Shown here: piece by piece, positions 18,493 through 29,757 of the stretch
Numbering within the stretch: the first letter of the stretch is position 1
Layout of the letters: the number at the start of each line of letters is the position of its first letter
Assembly: GCF_007362775.1 (NCBI RefSeq)
Contig: NZ_CP041692.1
Location: 2,418,001 to 2,482,000 of the forward strand
Direction: 5' to 3'
From: Microlunatus elymi
Lineage (GTDB): Bacteria; Actinomycetota; Actinomycetes; Propionibacteriales; Propionibacteriaceae
DNA length: 64,000 nucleotides
The notes under the pieces: generated by a model
Told to the model about the DNA's origin: nothing
What the model saw: the letters and a program-made list of their open reading frames with translations, nothing else
Database searches by the model: none
Made by a program: the position numbers and the translations under genes

Positions 18493-19614
18493 CTAGCGAC
18501 GGGCTGCTGCGGCCGCCTGGGTCGCCAGTCGTTCGGCGAACGTCACACTGGCCGGCTGCATCCAGCCCTCGTCCAGTTGCGGAGGCCGGCCGTCGTTGAG
18601 GGCCATCCGGAAGCCAAGACACTCCAGCCACAAGGGCCTCAGGTTGAGGATCGACGGAAGCCGGTCGAATTCCTCATCGGTCAGTCGAATGTGCCGGGAG
18701 TACCCGCGCATCACCGCGTCGACATTGGCGTCGCCGTTGCGTTCGGCGGCGGTACGCAGCAGCCAAGCCAGGGCGGGCAGCCGGGGCCCGCGTCCCGATC
18801 CCGCCCAGCCGACGATCGCGATGTCGCCGGGGGTGCCGACGGCAGCCCACGGATGGTAGTTGCCGTGGGTCAGCGCCTCGGGCAGTCCCTCGGCATCGTC
18901 GGCGTTCTCGACCTGATCGCGTAACCACTCGAACTTCTCCGCCGAGGCGTCGTCGACCTTGTTCTCGACGCTGACCAGGAAGCTCATGGAAGCCGCCAGG
19001 TCCTCCTTCGGCCGTCCCACATGAAAGCCACCGTCGTGCTCTTCGGCACCGCCGTCCCGTGCGACGGCGCCGTCGGCCGCGGGCAGCGTGTGCAACCGCG
19101 CCAGCAGCTCTGCCATCTCGAACCAGAGCGCCGGGGAACTGGCGCTCGGGCGTCCACCCTCGATGAACCGGGTGACGATCATGCCCTTGCCATCGAGCAC
19201 CGTCACCGGGTCGTCGTGGGCGATCCGTTCGGCCGGGAAATCGTGGGTTGCCAGGAATCGCAGTATCTCGGCGTCACCCTGTACGCGGCTGACCAGGTCG
19301 GCCGATGAGGAGAAGATCCGCACGATCCACGGCTGACCGCCGTTGTGTTTGACGACCAGTGTCGAGGGATAGTGACCGGGCCACGAACCGTTCGGGCGAG
19401 TAGCCGGATCGTCGTCGATCGGCAGGATCGAGCTGATCTTGATCCGGTAATGCTCCTCGAGATGGGCCTTCAGCGCCACTTGCTCGAACGGGCGGGAGTG
19501 GATGAACTCCTGGCGATTGGCCAACTCCAGATCGGCCCGCGCCTGGGTGTACCGCTGTCCGGTTGCGCGGGCCCGCTCACGTGCCACGCGCTTGAAACTG
19601 CTCTGCTTCGTCAT
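18493..19614 (-). CDS. phosphotransferase-fold protein with lost catalytic residues
   Basis: A 373-residue protein with an aminoglycoside-phosphotransferase/kinase-like fold: an N-lobe around VVKHNGGQPWIVRIFSS, then MIVTRFIEGG. The catalytic loop expected as HGDxHxxN reads HGNYHPWA at residues 250-257, so the catalytic Asp is Asn and the metal-binding Asn is Ala. The DFG-like Asp, expected in I(D)W, is Gly269 in IVGWAG. All three key positions are therefore altered. The N-terminus has the motif TGQRYTQAR (residues 18-26), a short element I recall from other actinobacterial proteins. ATG 19614 is preceded by GAGGAGG. It may be a pseudokinase or a ligand-binding regulator. Confidence 0.8.
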   Translation of the reverse strand: MTKQSSFKRVARERARATGQRYTQARADLELANRQEFIHSRPFEQVALKAHLEEHYRIKISSILPIDDDPATRPNGSWPGHYPSTLVVKHNGGQPWIVRIFSSSADLVSRVQGDAEILRFLATHDFPAERIAHDDPVTVLDGKGMIVTRFIEGGRPSASSPALWFEMAELLARLHTLPAADGAVARDGGAEEHDGGFHVGRPKEDLAASMSFLVSVENKVDDASAEKFEWLRDQVENADDAEGLPEALTHGNYHPWAAVGTPGDIAIVGWAGSGRGPRLPALAWLLRTAAERNGDANVDAVMRGYSRHIRLTDEEFDRLPSILNLRPLWLECLGFRMALNDGRPPQLDEGWMQPASVTFAERLATQAAAAARR

Positions 19615-19769
19615 GACAAGCCTCCTCGACGTGTCGGCGCTCCCCAGCAACGTGACACTCGAACAGGCCTGAATTGATCGCGACCGTGAGGGCAGATTCC
19701 CCTTCGCCGTACCGAGGTCCCGGCTGGGGCAGGTCCTCGCAGACTCGGCGTCGATCAACGCCAGGATCG

Positions 19770-19799
19770 ATCATGGTTGAGATTTCCACGCCGTGTCAA
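19770..19799 (-). promoter_or_regulatory. promoter for the phosphotransferase-fold gene
   Basis: On the minus strand a perfect -35 TTGACA (complement 19794-19799), an 18-bp spacer and -10 CATGAT (complement 19770-19775) face the gene. The predicted start near 19763 leaves a leader of about 150 nt, in which I found no clear structure. Confidence 0.5.
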
Positions 19800-19826
19800 C
19801 CACCTGATCCGGCGCAGTCGCATGAG

Positions 19827-20060
19827 TCAAACCTCGCTGGTGTCGCGGTCGCCGATGAAACCGAGCAGCGACGGTTCGGAGCTGGAGAACCGCTCCACCT
19901 CCTCGCCGCCGTCGCAGCGGCACAGCGATATCGTCAGCTGATCGGGGTGCCGGTCGAGCACCCGCCAGATCCCACCGAGGTCCTCCCAGCGGCGGACCCG
20001 GCCGAGTCCGGACCGTCCGTCCGTGGGTGACGGATCCGGGTTGATGTCGCCAGCGCTCAC
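19827..20060 (-). CDS. small conserved actinobacterial protein (77 aa)
   Basis: A 77-residue soluble protein starting at GTG 20060. After a Pro/Asp-rich start it has RRWEDLGGIWRVLDR, LTISLCRCDGGEEVERF and a hydrophobic ending around PSLLGFIGDRD. I recall similar short hypothetical proteins in other actinobacteria, and the codon pattern favours this frame over the overlapping plus-strand frame. No function is known. It lies 37 nt after gdhA on the same strand. Confidence 0.65.
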   Translation of the reverse strand: MSAGDINPDPSPTDGRSGLGRVRRWEDLGGIWRVLDRHPDQLTISLCRCDGGEEVERFSSSEPSLLGFIGDRDTSEV

Positions 20061-20097
20061 CGCACCATCATCGCCTCAGACAGCGGACCCGGACCGA

Positions 20098-22517
<2,420 letters not shown>

Positions 22518-22648
22518 GTGAGCCTCCTGTCCCGGGTGTGATGCGGCGGGTCGTCCGCCGACGATCGGGGGCAGCCTATCGGCCCTCGCCGACAACGCCT
22601 GCTGCAGCGGTTGCCTGGTGGACTCCGTACGAGGCCGAGGCAGGCGAG

Positions 22649-22688
22649 TTGTCCACAGCCGCGAACGCGTCTCGAAGCTCTGTCCACA
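22649..22688. promoter_or_regulatory. two DnaA-box-like sites upstream of yraN-comM-dprA
   Basis: TTGTCCACA at 22649-22657 matches the DnaA box of high-GC actinobacteria, and CTGTCCACA at 22680-22688 differs by one base. They lie in the same orientation, 22 bases apart, in the divergent region between the aldo/keto reductase and yraN. Binding is not proven. Confidence 0.4.
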
Positions 22689-22739
22689 GGCCCCGGCCAC
22701 CTCGGCCGATTTGGCGGAATGTAGCCAGTGGAGGTGGCC

Positions 22740-23165
22740 ATGGCAAACAGCAGACGACCAGCGACCGGCAGCACCCGAGTGACCCGGCCGCGGACCGCCG
22801 GGCGGAGCGAGCTCGGCCGACGAGGCGAGGAAGTGGCGGCGGACTATCTGAGCGGTCTGGGCTATCAGATCGTGGCTCGGAACTGGCGCTGCCGGTGGGG
22901 CGAGATCGATCTGATCGCCCGGATCCGGCACTCCGGCCGGAGCAAGATCATCTTCTGCGAGGTGAAGACCCGAGCCGGTCTGGGCTGGGGCGACCCGTTG
23001 GAGGCGATCACCTACCAGAAGGGCCGGCGGCTGCGGCAGCTGGCGGGGCAGTGGTTGGCCGAGACCGGCGACCACGCCGACGACCTGCGCATCGACGGCA
23101 TCGGAGTGGTGCTGCTGCGCGGGCAGGCACCCCAGCTCAAACACGTACCGGGGATCGACGGATGA
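22740..23165 (+). CDS. YraN family (UPF0102) endonuclease-like protein
   Basis: A 141-residue protein with the Holliday-junction-resolvase-like fold of UPF0102: RRGEEVAADYLSGLGY, GEIDLIA and FCEVKTR supply the conserved acidic and lysine residues of a PD-(D/E)xK-type site. The N-terminal 25 residues are basic and variable. ATG 22740 follows GGAGG and is preferred over GTG 22728. It overlaps comM in ATGA. Confidence 0.9.
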   Translation: MANSRRPATGSTRVTRPRTAGRSELGRRGEEVAADYLSGLGYQIVARNWRCRWGEIDLIARIRHSGRSKIIFCEVKTRAGLGWGDPLEAITYQKGRRLRQLAGQWLAETGDHADDLRIDGIGVVLLRGQAPQLKHVPGIDG

Positions 23166-24721
23166 CTCTGGCGAGCGCGTTCTCGGTGGCCCTGGTCGGG
23201 CTGGAGGGGCAGATGGTGGAGATCGAGGCCAATCTCGGGCCGGGGCTGCCGCGGACCGTCCTGGTCGGCTTGCCGGACACCGCGTTGTACGAGTCCCGTG
23301 ACCGGTGCAAGGCGGCGCTGGGCAACTCCGGCCGGACCTGGCCGGAGCGATTGGTGACCATCAACCTGAGCCCGGCCAGCCTGCCCAAGGCCGGAGCGCA
23401 TTACGACCTGGGCATCGTGGCGGCGGTGCTGGCCGCCGACGGCGCCTTCGGCACCTCGCAGCTCGGCGACACCGTCTTCCTCGGCGAGCTCGGGTTGGAC
23501 GGCAGGGTCCGGCCGGTCCGCGGCCTGTTGCCGGCGCTGCTGGCGGCCAGTCAGAGCGGGTTCCGCCGAGCTGTGGTGCCGAAGAGACAGGCGGGTGAGG
23601 CCCGGCTGGTCGAGGATCTGGAGATCTTCGGGGTGGCCACGCTGGAGCAACTGATCGCGCTGATGCGTGACGACCCGATGCCTGAGGATCCACCGCCCGA
23701 CGAGCATGACACCGAGACCCGGCCGGCGGTGCAGCAGCGGCGGCTGGACCTGTCCGAGGTGGCGGGGCAGTTGGACGCGAAGTGGGCGATCGAGGTGGCT
23801 GCGGCCGGTGGCCACCATCTGCTGATGTCCGGCCCGCCCGGGGTCGGCAAGACGATGCTGGCCGAGCGGCTGCCGGGTCTGCTGCCCGATCTGGCCCTTG
23901 CCGAGGCGCTCGAGGTGTCGGCGATCCACTCGCTGGCCGGCTTCGCCCTGGAGGACGGGCTGATCCTGCGGCCGCCGTATTCGGCCCCGCATCACTCGGC
24001 GTCGGTGCCGAGCATGGTCGGTGGCGGCTATCGGATCGCCAAACCGGGCGCCATCTCCCGTGCGCATCGCGGGGTCCTGTTCCTGGACGAGGCGCCCGAG
24101 TTCTCCGTCCGGGCGTTGGAGGCGCTGCGGACGCCGCTGGAGTCCGGGGTGGTGACGATCGGCCGGAGCGAGGCCGAGGCCAGTTATCCGGCCCGCTTCC
24201 AACTGGTCCTCGCGGCCAATCCATGCCCGTGTGGACTGGCCGGTTCGCCCGGCGGACGCTGCACCTGTACGCCGTACCTGATCCGCCGCTACGCCGAGCG
24301 GTTGTCGGGGCCCATTCGTGATCGGATCGACCTGCATCAGCGTCTGCTGCCGATGAAGAAGACCTACTTGAAGGCGGCATTGGCCCGCAGTGAATCGACG
24401 GCGGTGGTCGCCGAACGGGTGGCCGAGGCTCGGCGACGGCAGGCTTTCCGGTTGAGCGGGACCGGTTGGCACTGCAACAGCGAGGTGTCCGGGGCGTATC
24501 TGCGGCGTCGGCTGCCGCTGCCGGACGGGATCGAGCTGCTTGATCGGGCCGTCTCCACCGGGACGCTGAGTCCGCGCGGCGTCGACAAGACGTTGCGGCT
24601 GGCCTGGACGGTGGCCGACCTCGCCGGACTCGACCATCCGGGCAGTCAGGAATTGCAGATCGCGTTGGCCATGCGGCGGGGCGAGCTGGGCCCGGCCGCC
24701 GTCGAGACGAAGGTCGGCTGA
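23162..24721 (+). CDS. comM: ComM-like AAA+ ATPase (Mg-chelatase family)
   Basis: A 519-residue protein. The N-terminal Lon-like domain starts at SAFSVALVGLEGQMVEIEAN; the AAA+ core has Walker A GPPGVGKT and LFLDEAPEF; the C-terminal domain ends around LSPRGVDKTLRLAWTVADL. ComM drives branch migration during uptake and integration of DNA in bacteria that transform. Older annotations call it magnesium chelatase, but no porphyrin genes are nearby. It sits between yraN and dprA. Confidence 0.92.
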   Translation: MTLASAFSVALVGLEGQMVEIEANLGPGLPRTVLVGLPDTALYESRDRCKAALGNSGRTWPERLVTINLSPASLPKAGAHYDLGIVAAVLAADGAFGTSQLGDTVFLGELGLDGRVRPVRGLLPALLAASQSGFRRAVVPKRQAGEARLVEDLEIFGVATLEQLIALMRDDPMPEDPPPDEHDTETRPAVQQRRLDLSEVAGQLDAKWAIEVAAAGGHHLLMSGPPGVGKTMLAERLPGLLPDLALAEALEVSAIHSLAGFALEDGLILRPPYSAPHHSASVPSMVGGGYRIAKPGAISRAHRGVLFLDEAPEFSVRALEALRTPLESGVVTIGRSEAEASYPARFQLVLAANPCPCGLAGSPGGRCTCTPYLIRRYAERLSGPIRDRIDLHQRLLPMKKTYLKAALARSESTAVVAERVAEARRRQAFRLSGTGWHCNSEVSGAYLRRRLPLPDGIELLDRAVSTGTLSPRGVDKTLRLAWTVADLAGLDHPGSQELQIALAMRRGELGPAAVETKVG

Positions 24722-24722
24722 G

Positions 24723-25859
24723 ATGAGCGCGGAACGGGGAGTCGTCGATCGCCGCGACGAGCGGGAGCGGAGTGCCCGGATGGCGCTGAGCTGCATCGCC
24801 GATGCCGGCGATCCGGCGATCAGCGTCGAGGTGGCCCGGATCGGAGCGATCGAGGTGCTGCGGGCGGTCGTCGCCGGTGATCACGGCCCGGCTCTGGCGG
24901 AGCGGGCCCGGCGGCTCGATCTGACCGATCTGCAGGCGGCGATCGGTGCCGGCCGATTCCGGTTCGTGGTGCCGGGCGACGAGGAATGGCCGTCGCGGTT
25001 GGCCGACCTGGAGGGTCAGGGGCCGATCCAGCAGCGTGCCGGGGTGCCGTACGGGTTGTGGTTGCGTGGGCCGCGATGTCTTAGCGAGGTGGTGGATCGT
25101 TCGGTGGCGATCGTCGGGTCGCGGGCCGCCACCGAGTACGGCAACCAGGTCGCCGCCGAGCTGGGCTACGACCTCAGCGAGGCCGGCTGGGCGGTGGTCT
25201 CCGGTGGCGCGTTCGGGATCGACGCGGCGGCGCACCGGGGAGCGTTGTCGGGCACCGGGTCGACGGTGGCGGTGCTCGCTTGCGGGGTCGACGTCTGTTA
25301 TCCGGCCGGCAACGCCGACCTGCTGAACCAGATCGGCCAAGATCATCTACTGGTTTCAGAACTGCCGCCGGGTGCTCACCCGACCCGGGTGAGATTTCTG
25401 GCCCGCAACCGGCTGATCGCGGCCCTGACGGTGGGCACCGTCGTGGTCGAGGCGGCGATCCGCTCCGGTGCCCGCAACACCGCCAACTGGGCCGCCACCT
25501 GCAACCGGCGGCTGATGGCGGTGCCCGGGTCGGTGTTCTCCGGTCTGTCGGAGACACCGCACCTGCTGGTCCGTGACGGCCAGGCGATGTTGATCAGCAA
25601 CGCCGCCGAGGCGTTGGAGTTGTTGGCGGCGGCAGGGGAGTTCATGGCGCCCCGGCAGGTCGGAAGGGCGCGGCCGACCGACGCCATGGACGCGTCCCGG
25701 CTGGCGGTGTTCGAGGCGGTGCCGCGCAACCGCTACCGGCCGCCGGAGGAGATCGCCATCCGGGCAAACCTGTCCATCCCGCACTGCCTGGCCGAGTTGG
25801 CAGCGCTGGCCGACGGCGGACTGGTGCAGTCCGGGCCTTCGGGTTGGAGATTGAGATGA
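24723..25859 (+). CDS. dprA: DNA-protecting protein DprA
   Basis: Loads RecA onto incoming single-stranded DNA. The 378-residue protein has an N-terminal region, then the Rossmann-like core with VAIVGSRAATEYG, VVSGGAFGIDAAAHRGAL, SELPPG and RFLARNRLIAAL, and a C-terminal winged helix (about residues 315-378). ATG 24723 comes 1 nt after the comM stop. No further competence gene follows; the operon ends before a sugar-uptake gene. Confidence 0.94.
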   Translation: MSAERGVVDRRDERERSARMALSCIADAGDPAISVEVARIGAIEVLRAVVAGDHGPALAERARRLDLTDLQAAIGAGRFRFVVPGDEEWPSRLADLEGQGPIQQRAGVPYGLWLRGPRCLSEVVDRSVAIVGSRAATEYGNQVAAELGYDLSEAGWAVVSGGAFGIDAAAHRGALSGTGSTVAVLACGVDVCYPAGNADLLNQIGQDHLLVSELPPGAHPTRVRFLARNRLIAALTVGTVVVEAAIRSGARNTANWAATCNRRLMAVPGSVFSGLSETPHLLVRDGQAMLISNAAEALELLAAAGEFMAPRQVGRARPTDAMDASRLAVFEAVPRNRYRPPEEIAIRANLSIPHCLAELAALADGGLVQSGPSGWRLR

Positions 25860-25863
25860 CGTC

Positions 25864-25901
25864 TCGACAAACCAGAAAAGTTTCGGAATGATTGCGAAAC
25901 T
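25864..25901 (+). promoter_or_regulatory. promoter and operator touching the start codon
   Basis: TCGACA (25864-25869), a 17-bp spacer and AATGAT (25887-25892) form a promoter whose start would fall at or just before ATG 25902. A perfect inverted repeat AGTTTCG-N9-CGAAACT (25879-25901) covers the -10 and ends on the base before the ATG. No ribosome binding site is present, so a leaderless, repressor-controlled message is likely. Actinobacterial sugar repressors often use CGAAA/TTTCG half-sites, though with other spacings. Confidence 0.5.
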
Positions 25902-27233
25902 ATGACAGGACGTGATGGGCGACCCGACCGGCGACGTTCGGCCGGCGGGCGACTGCTGGCCCTCCTGCTGGCGGTGTCGCTGGGGTTGGTGTTGGCGGCG
26001 TGTTCGGGTTCGGGCGACTCGGGGAGCAAGGCCGACAAGCAGACGATCCGGTTCGCCTGGTGGGGTGATTCGGCACGCCAGGCCACCACGCGGAAGGTGC
26101 TCGACGCCTTCCAGCAGGAGAATCCGGGCATCACCGTCGAGATCGAGACCACCGGCGACACCGATGCGTACTTCACCAAGCTCGCCACCGAGATGTCGGC
26201 CAACGACGCCCCGGACGTGATGACGCTCGGCGGCGCCTACCCGCGCGAATACAGCGACCGCGGCGCGCTGCTCGACCTGGGCAAGGTCTCCGGTCAGCTG
26301 GATCTGTCTAAATTCCCCGACAGCACGCTGGCGGCCTCGAAGTTCGGCGGTGCGATCTACGGCGTACCGACCGGCGGTAACGCGATCGGGATGATGATCA
26401 ACCCGAAGATCTTCGCCGCGGCTCGGGTGCCGTTGCCGGACACCTCGACCTGGACCTGGTCGGAGTTCGTCAAGGTTGCCGGTCAGCTCAGCGCCCACAG
26501 CCCGAAGGGGACGTACGGGTTCGAGCCGCGAGTCAACGACACTCTCGGCGTCTACGCCCAACAGCGTGGCAAGCCGATCTTCGACGCCCAGGGCAAGTTG
26601 GCCGTCGCGCCCGAGACGATCGCCGACTACTGGCGGATGGAGCAGCAACTGATCGAGAACTTGGGGATGCCGTCGGCAGCTGCCGTGCAGGAGTTGGCGA
26701 ACGTGTCACCCGAACAGACCCTGATGGGACAGGGCAAGGCGGCGATGACGATCGGCTACTCCAACCTGCTCGGCACCTACGCGCAGGCGTCAGGCGCCGA
26801 CCTGAAGCTGGTCACCATCCCGGGTGCTCACGAATACCAGTACGCCGGGCCGACGGTGCTGCCGTCGCAGTACTACGCGATCTCGGCCCGATCCAAGCAC
26901 ACCGAAGCCGCAGCCAAGCTGCTCAGCTTCATGGTCAATTCGCCCACCGCCGCAAAGTTGATCTTGGACAACCGGGGGATGCCGTTCCAGACCGAGGTGG
27001 CGAAGGCGATCGAGCCCGAACTTGACCAGTACGGCAAGGCCAACGCCGCCTACCTGACCGAGGTCGCCAAGAACGGGACCCCGACCGCACCGATCCCGCC
27101 CGCCGGCGGCTCGGCGCTCAACGACATCACCTCAAAGGAGGACTCCGACGTGCTGTTCGGCCGAGCCACCCCGGATGCCGCAGCCGAACAATGGCAGACC
27201 CAACTGCAACAGGCTCTGGCCGAGTCCAAGTAG
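25902..27233 (+). CDS. sugar ABC transporter solute-binding lipoprotein (SBP family 1)
   Basis: A 443-residue lipoprotein with an Arg-rich start, hydrophobic helix and lipobox LVLAAC. The mature part starts TIRFAWWGDSARQATT and contains PDVMTLGG and the hinge-type segments of family-1 sugar receptors. No permease or ATPase gene is adjacent, so it must work with components elsewhere or have been separated from them. It has its own operator-bearing promoter. Confidence 0.88.
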   Translation: MTGRDGRPDRRRSAGGRLLALLLAVSLGLVLAACSGSGDSGSKADKQTIRFAWWGDSARQATTRKVLDAFQQENPGITVEIETTGDTDAYFTKLATEMSANDAPDVMTLGGAYPREYSDRGALLDLGKVSGQLDLSKFPDSTLAASKFGGAIYGVPTGGNAIGMMINPKIFAAARVPLPDTSTWTWSEFVKVAGQLSAHSPKGTYGFEPRVNDTLGVYAQQRGKPIFDAQGKLAVAPETIADYWRMEQQLIENLGMPSAAAVQELANVSPEQTLMGQGKAAMTIGYSNLLGTYAQASGADLKLVTIPGAHEYQYAGPTVLPSQYYAISARSKHTEAAAKLLSFMVNSPTAAKLILDNRGMPFQTEVAKAIEPELDQYGKANAAYLTEVAKNGTPTAPIPPAGGSALNDITSKEDSDVLFGRATPDAAAEQWQTQLQQALAESK

Positions 27234-27288
27234 CCCCCGATGCAATCCGCTGAATCCGCGCGGGACACCCGCCAGTAGGGTGCGGCGG

Positions 27289-28092
27289 GTGAACGCAACG
27301 CAGCTTGCCCAGGTGTTGGTGGACGCACGCCGGAGCGCGACCGGATTGACCGACTACCCGGGGCGGATGCCGACCGACCTCGACCAGGCCTACGCCATCC
27401 AGGATGCGGCGATGTCCCTGTGGCCGGACGAGCCCGTCGGCTGGAAGGCCGGTCTGATCGCGCCGCAGTTCCGGACTCCTGGCGGCGACGAACGATTGAT
27501 CGGCCCGATCTGGAGCCGCTCGGTTCGATTGGTCGGCGACGCCGACTCGGACACTGCGTCCGCGACCGAACTCGAGTTGCCCGTCTACGCCGACGGTTTC
27601 GCGGCGGTGGAGGCCGAATTCGTGGTCCGGCTGGACGCGCCGGCGCCAGCAGGCGGATGGAACGCCGACGAGGTCGCGGCCCTGCCGCACACCGTCTTCG
27701 CCGGGATCGAGATCGCCAGCAGCCCGTTCCCGGGCATCAACGATCACGGTCCGGCGGTCACCGCCTCGGACTTCGGCAACAACGCCGGGCTGGTGGTCGG
27801 AGCTCAGTTGCCGGCCGATGCGGACCCGTCGATGATCGGCGTGCGGACCGAGTTGGACGGCGAGGAGGTCGGTCACCAGACCGGTGCGGCCATTCCAGGT
27901 GGCGTGCTGACCTCGGTCGCGCAGACGTTGAGCATCCTGGGCCGGCGTGGCCGGTCGGTGCCCGCCGGCACCTGGTTCGCCACCGGCGCGGTGACCGGAG
28001 TGCATGTCGCGCGAGTCGGCCAGTCGGCGAGGATCAGCTTCGGTGAGCTGCCGGCGCTGCGCTGCCGGTTGGTGCCCGCGGACGCCGCTTGA
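27289..28092 (+). CDS. 2-keto-4-pentenoate hydratase-like protein (FAH superfamily)
   Basis: A 267-residue protein with the hydratase/decarboxylase fold: LDQAYAIQDAAM, GWKAGLIAP, the acidic metal-binding EAEFVVRL, and SDFGNNAGLVVG. Relatives hydrate 2-oxo-4-pentenoate-type acids or decarboxylate oxo-diacids. Its position beside KDG/KDPG genes suggests a sugar-acid role (inference). GTG 27289 lies 7 nt after TAGGGT (27276-27281), a leaderless start; the longer upstream frame overlaps the preceding gene. Confidence 0.82.
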   Translation: MNATQLAQVLVDARRSATGLTDYPGRMPTDLDQAYAIQDAAMSLWPDEPVGWKAGLIAPQFRTPGGDERLIGPIWSRSVRLVGDADSDTASATELELPVYADGFAAVEAEFVVRLDAPAPAGGWNADEVAALPHTVFAGIEIASSPFPGINDHGPAVTASDFGNNAGLVVGAQLPADADPSMIGVRTELDGEEVGHQTGAAIPGGVLTSVAQTLSILGRRGRSVPAGTWFATGAVTGVHVARVGQSARISFGELPALRCRLVPADAA

Positions 28093-28119
28093 CCGACGCC
28101 CACCGACGGAGGGGACCGG

Positions 28120-28746
28120 TCAGCCGCGGGCGGATCGCAGCGACTCGAGCAGTTGCGCCACCGTCGCCGACGGATCGTCCCCCTTGGTCAGGCCGGAGCC
28201 GAGTCCGACCGCGACCGCGCCGGCCCGGATCCAGTCCGCAGCCTGTTCCGGTGCGATGCCGCCGGTGGGCACACAGCGCAGTTGGGGCAGTGCCTGCAGC
28301 ACGTCGGCCAACGTCTTCGGCGTCCACTGACTCGCCGGGAACACCTTCACCAGGTCGGCGCCCAGGGTCTGCGCCCGCACCATCTCGGTCGGCGTCGCTG
28401 TCCCGATCACGGTGGCGGCGCCGTACCGCTGAGCGGTGCTGATCACGCCCTCGTCCAGGGTCGGGGTGACCAGCAGCCGGGCACCGGCCAGGATCGCCAT
28501 GCGGGCGGTAGCGGCATCGAGCACCGTGCCGGCGCCGAGCACGCATCCATCCGGAACCTCGGCCGCAAGTTCGGCGATCGCGTCGATCCCGTTGGGGGTG
28601 GTCAACGCGATCTCGACCACCGGTGTGCCGGCCGACCACAGCCGGCGCGCCAGCTCGACGGCGGGTTTCGCCCCGTCGGCGCGGACGATGGCGACGATCC
28701 CGGAATCGGTGATCGCACGGACGACCTCGTGTGGGCTCATGATCAA
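28120..28746 (-). CDS. KDPG/KHG aldolase (copy 1)
   Basis: Class I aldolase that splits 2-keto-3-deoxy-6-phosphogluconate into pyruvate and glyceraldehyde 3-phosphate. It is 208 residues long, with GIVAIVRAD, the catalytic Glu in VVEIALTT, GAGTVLD, the Schiff-base lysine in LVKVFPAS and CVPTGGI. TTG 28746 sits 6-7 nt after GGAGGG; ATG 28740 is the alternative but is spaced too far. It follows a PfkB kinase on the same strand. Confidence 0.92.
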   Translation of the reverse strand: MIMSPHEVVRAITDSGIVAIVRADGAKPAVELARRLWSAGTPVVEIALTTPNGIDAIAELAAEVPDGCVLGAGTVLDAATARMAILAGARLLVTPTLDEGVISTAQRYGAATVIGTATPTEMVRAQTLGADLVKVFPASQWTPKTLADVLQALPQLRCVPTGGIAPEQAADWIRAGAVAVGLGSGLTKGDDPSATVAQLLESLRSARG

Positions 28747-28780
28747 CTTCGTCCCTCCTGCGACAACAGTTCGGTTGGTG

Positions 28781-29749
28781 TCAGCGGTCCACGTCGGCGC
28801 CGCGGCCGAGCACCCGGTCCAGTGTCGGCCGATTCGGCAGCCCCGGAGTGTCCCCGCGGGTGGCCACGACCATGGACGCGACGACTGACCCCGTGTGCAG
28901 CCTCAGTTCGGCGTCGGCCGCGGTGGTCGTTGCCGCGCCGGACAGCCAGGACGAGATCCATCCGGTGTTGAACGCGTCGCCGGCACCCACCGAATCCACC
29001 GCCGACACCGTCCGAACCCCGCCATGAACCGACTGCCCGGTGGCGCAGTGATACTCGGTCGAGCCGTTGCCGCCGTCCTTGACCACGACGATCTCCGCAC
29101 CGCGGTCGGCATACCAACGCTGTGCCGGGATGCCGGGTGAGATCAACTCCGACTCGTCACGACCGGTCAGGATGATCTTGGCGTACCCGGCGAGCCGGCC
29201 GACGATCGTCGACCAACGATCCGCCTCGGCCAGCCGGAGGCGTACGTTCGGGTCGAGAGAGACCGTCGCCCCGGCCTCGGCGGCGATCGTCATGGCTGTG
29301 ATCGTGGCCGCCAGCGCCGACTCCGACAACACCGCCGTGATGCCGGTGACGTGCAGCCACCGGGTAGCGGTGAGCAGGTCGACGGGAAGATCGTCGGGGG
29401 ACAGCGCGGTCGCCGCGCTTGCGGCGCGCCGATACTCCACGGTGATCGGCGCTGCCTGCGGACTGTCTCGGATCAGCAGGCCCGTCGGTCGCTCCGGGTC
29501 GCTGATCAAGGCGGAGACGTCGATACCTTCGGCCCGCAATTCCCGGCGGATCCGTTCGCCGAAATTGTCGGCGCCGACGCGCCCGAAGTAGCCGACCCGG
29601 TGTCCGAGTCGAGCCAGACCGGTGGCGAGGTTGGACTCCGCGCCGGCGACCTGAAGGACGAAGTCGCGCGCGTTCGGCAGCGGTACGTCCCCGCCCGCCA
29701 GCAGCAGTGCCATCGGCTCCCCGAACGTCACCAGATCGAATTCGGGCAT
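28781..29749 (-). CDS. PfkB-family sugar kinase, probably KDG kinase
   Basis: A 322-residue ribokinase-fold enzyme. It begins EFDLVTFGEPMALLLAG, has VAGAESNLATGLARLG for sugar contact, and the catalytic VDSVGAGDAFNTGW with its Asp base. GEPM and AxSN are typical of 2-keto-3-deoxygluconate kinases. Lying directly upstream of a KDPG aldolase, it would supply KDPG. ATG 29749 overlaps no other gene and lies 8 nt from the stop of the next kinase. Confidence 0.88.
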   Translation of the reverse strand: MPEFDLVTFGEPMALLLAGGDVPLPNARDFVLQVAGAESNLATGLARLGHRVGYFGRVGADNFGERIRRELRAEGIDVSALISDPERPTGLLIRDSPQAAPITVEYRRAASAATALSPDDLPVDLLTATRWLHVTGITAVLSESALAATITAMTIAAEAGATVSLDPNVRLRLAEADRWSTIVGRLAGYAKIILTGRDESELISPGIPAQRWYADRGAEIVVVKDGGNGSTEYHCATGQSVHGGVRTVSAVDSVGAGDAFNTGWISSWLSGAATTTAADAELRLHTGSVVASMVVATRGDTPGLPNRPTLDRVLGRGADVDR

Positions 29750-29757
29750 CGGCTCGG

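Noticed and set aside
23162-24721. Magnesium chelatase for chlorophyll or cobalamin synthesis
   Set aside because: The Lon-like N-terminus and the yraN-comM-dprA context identify ComM; no tetrapyrrole genes are present.
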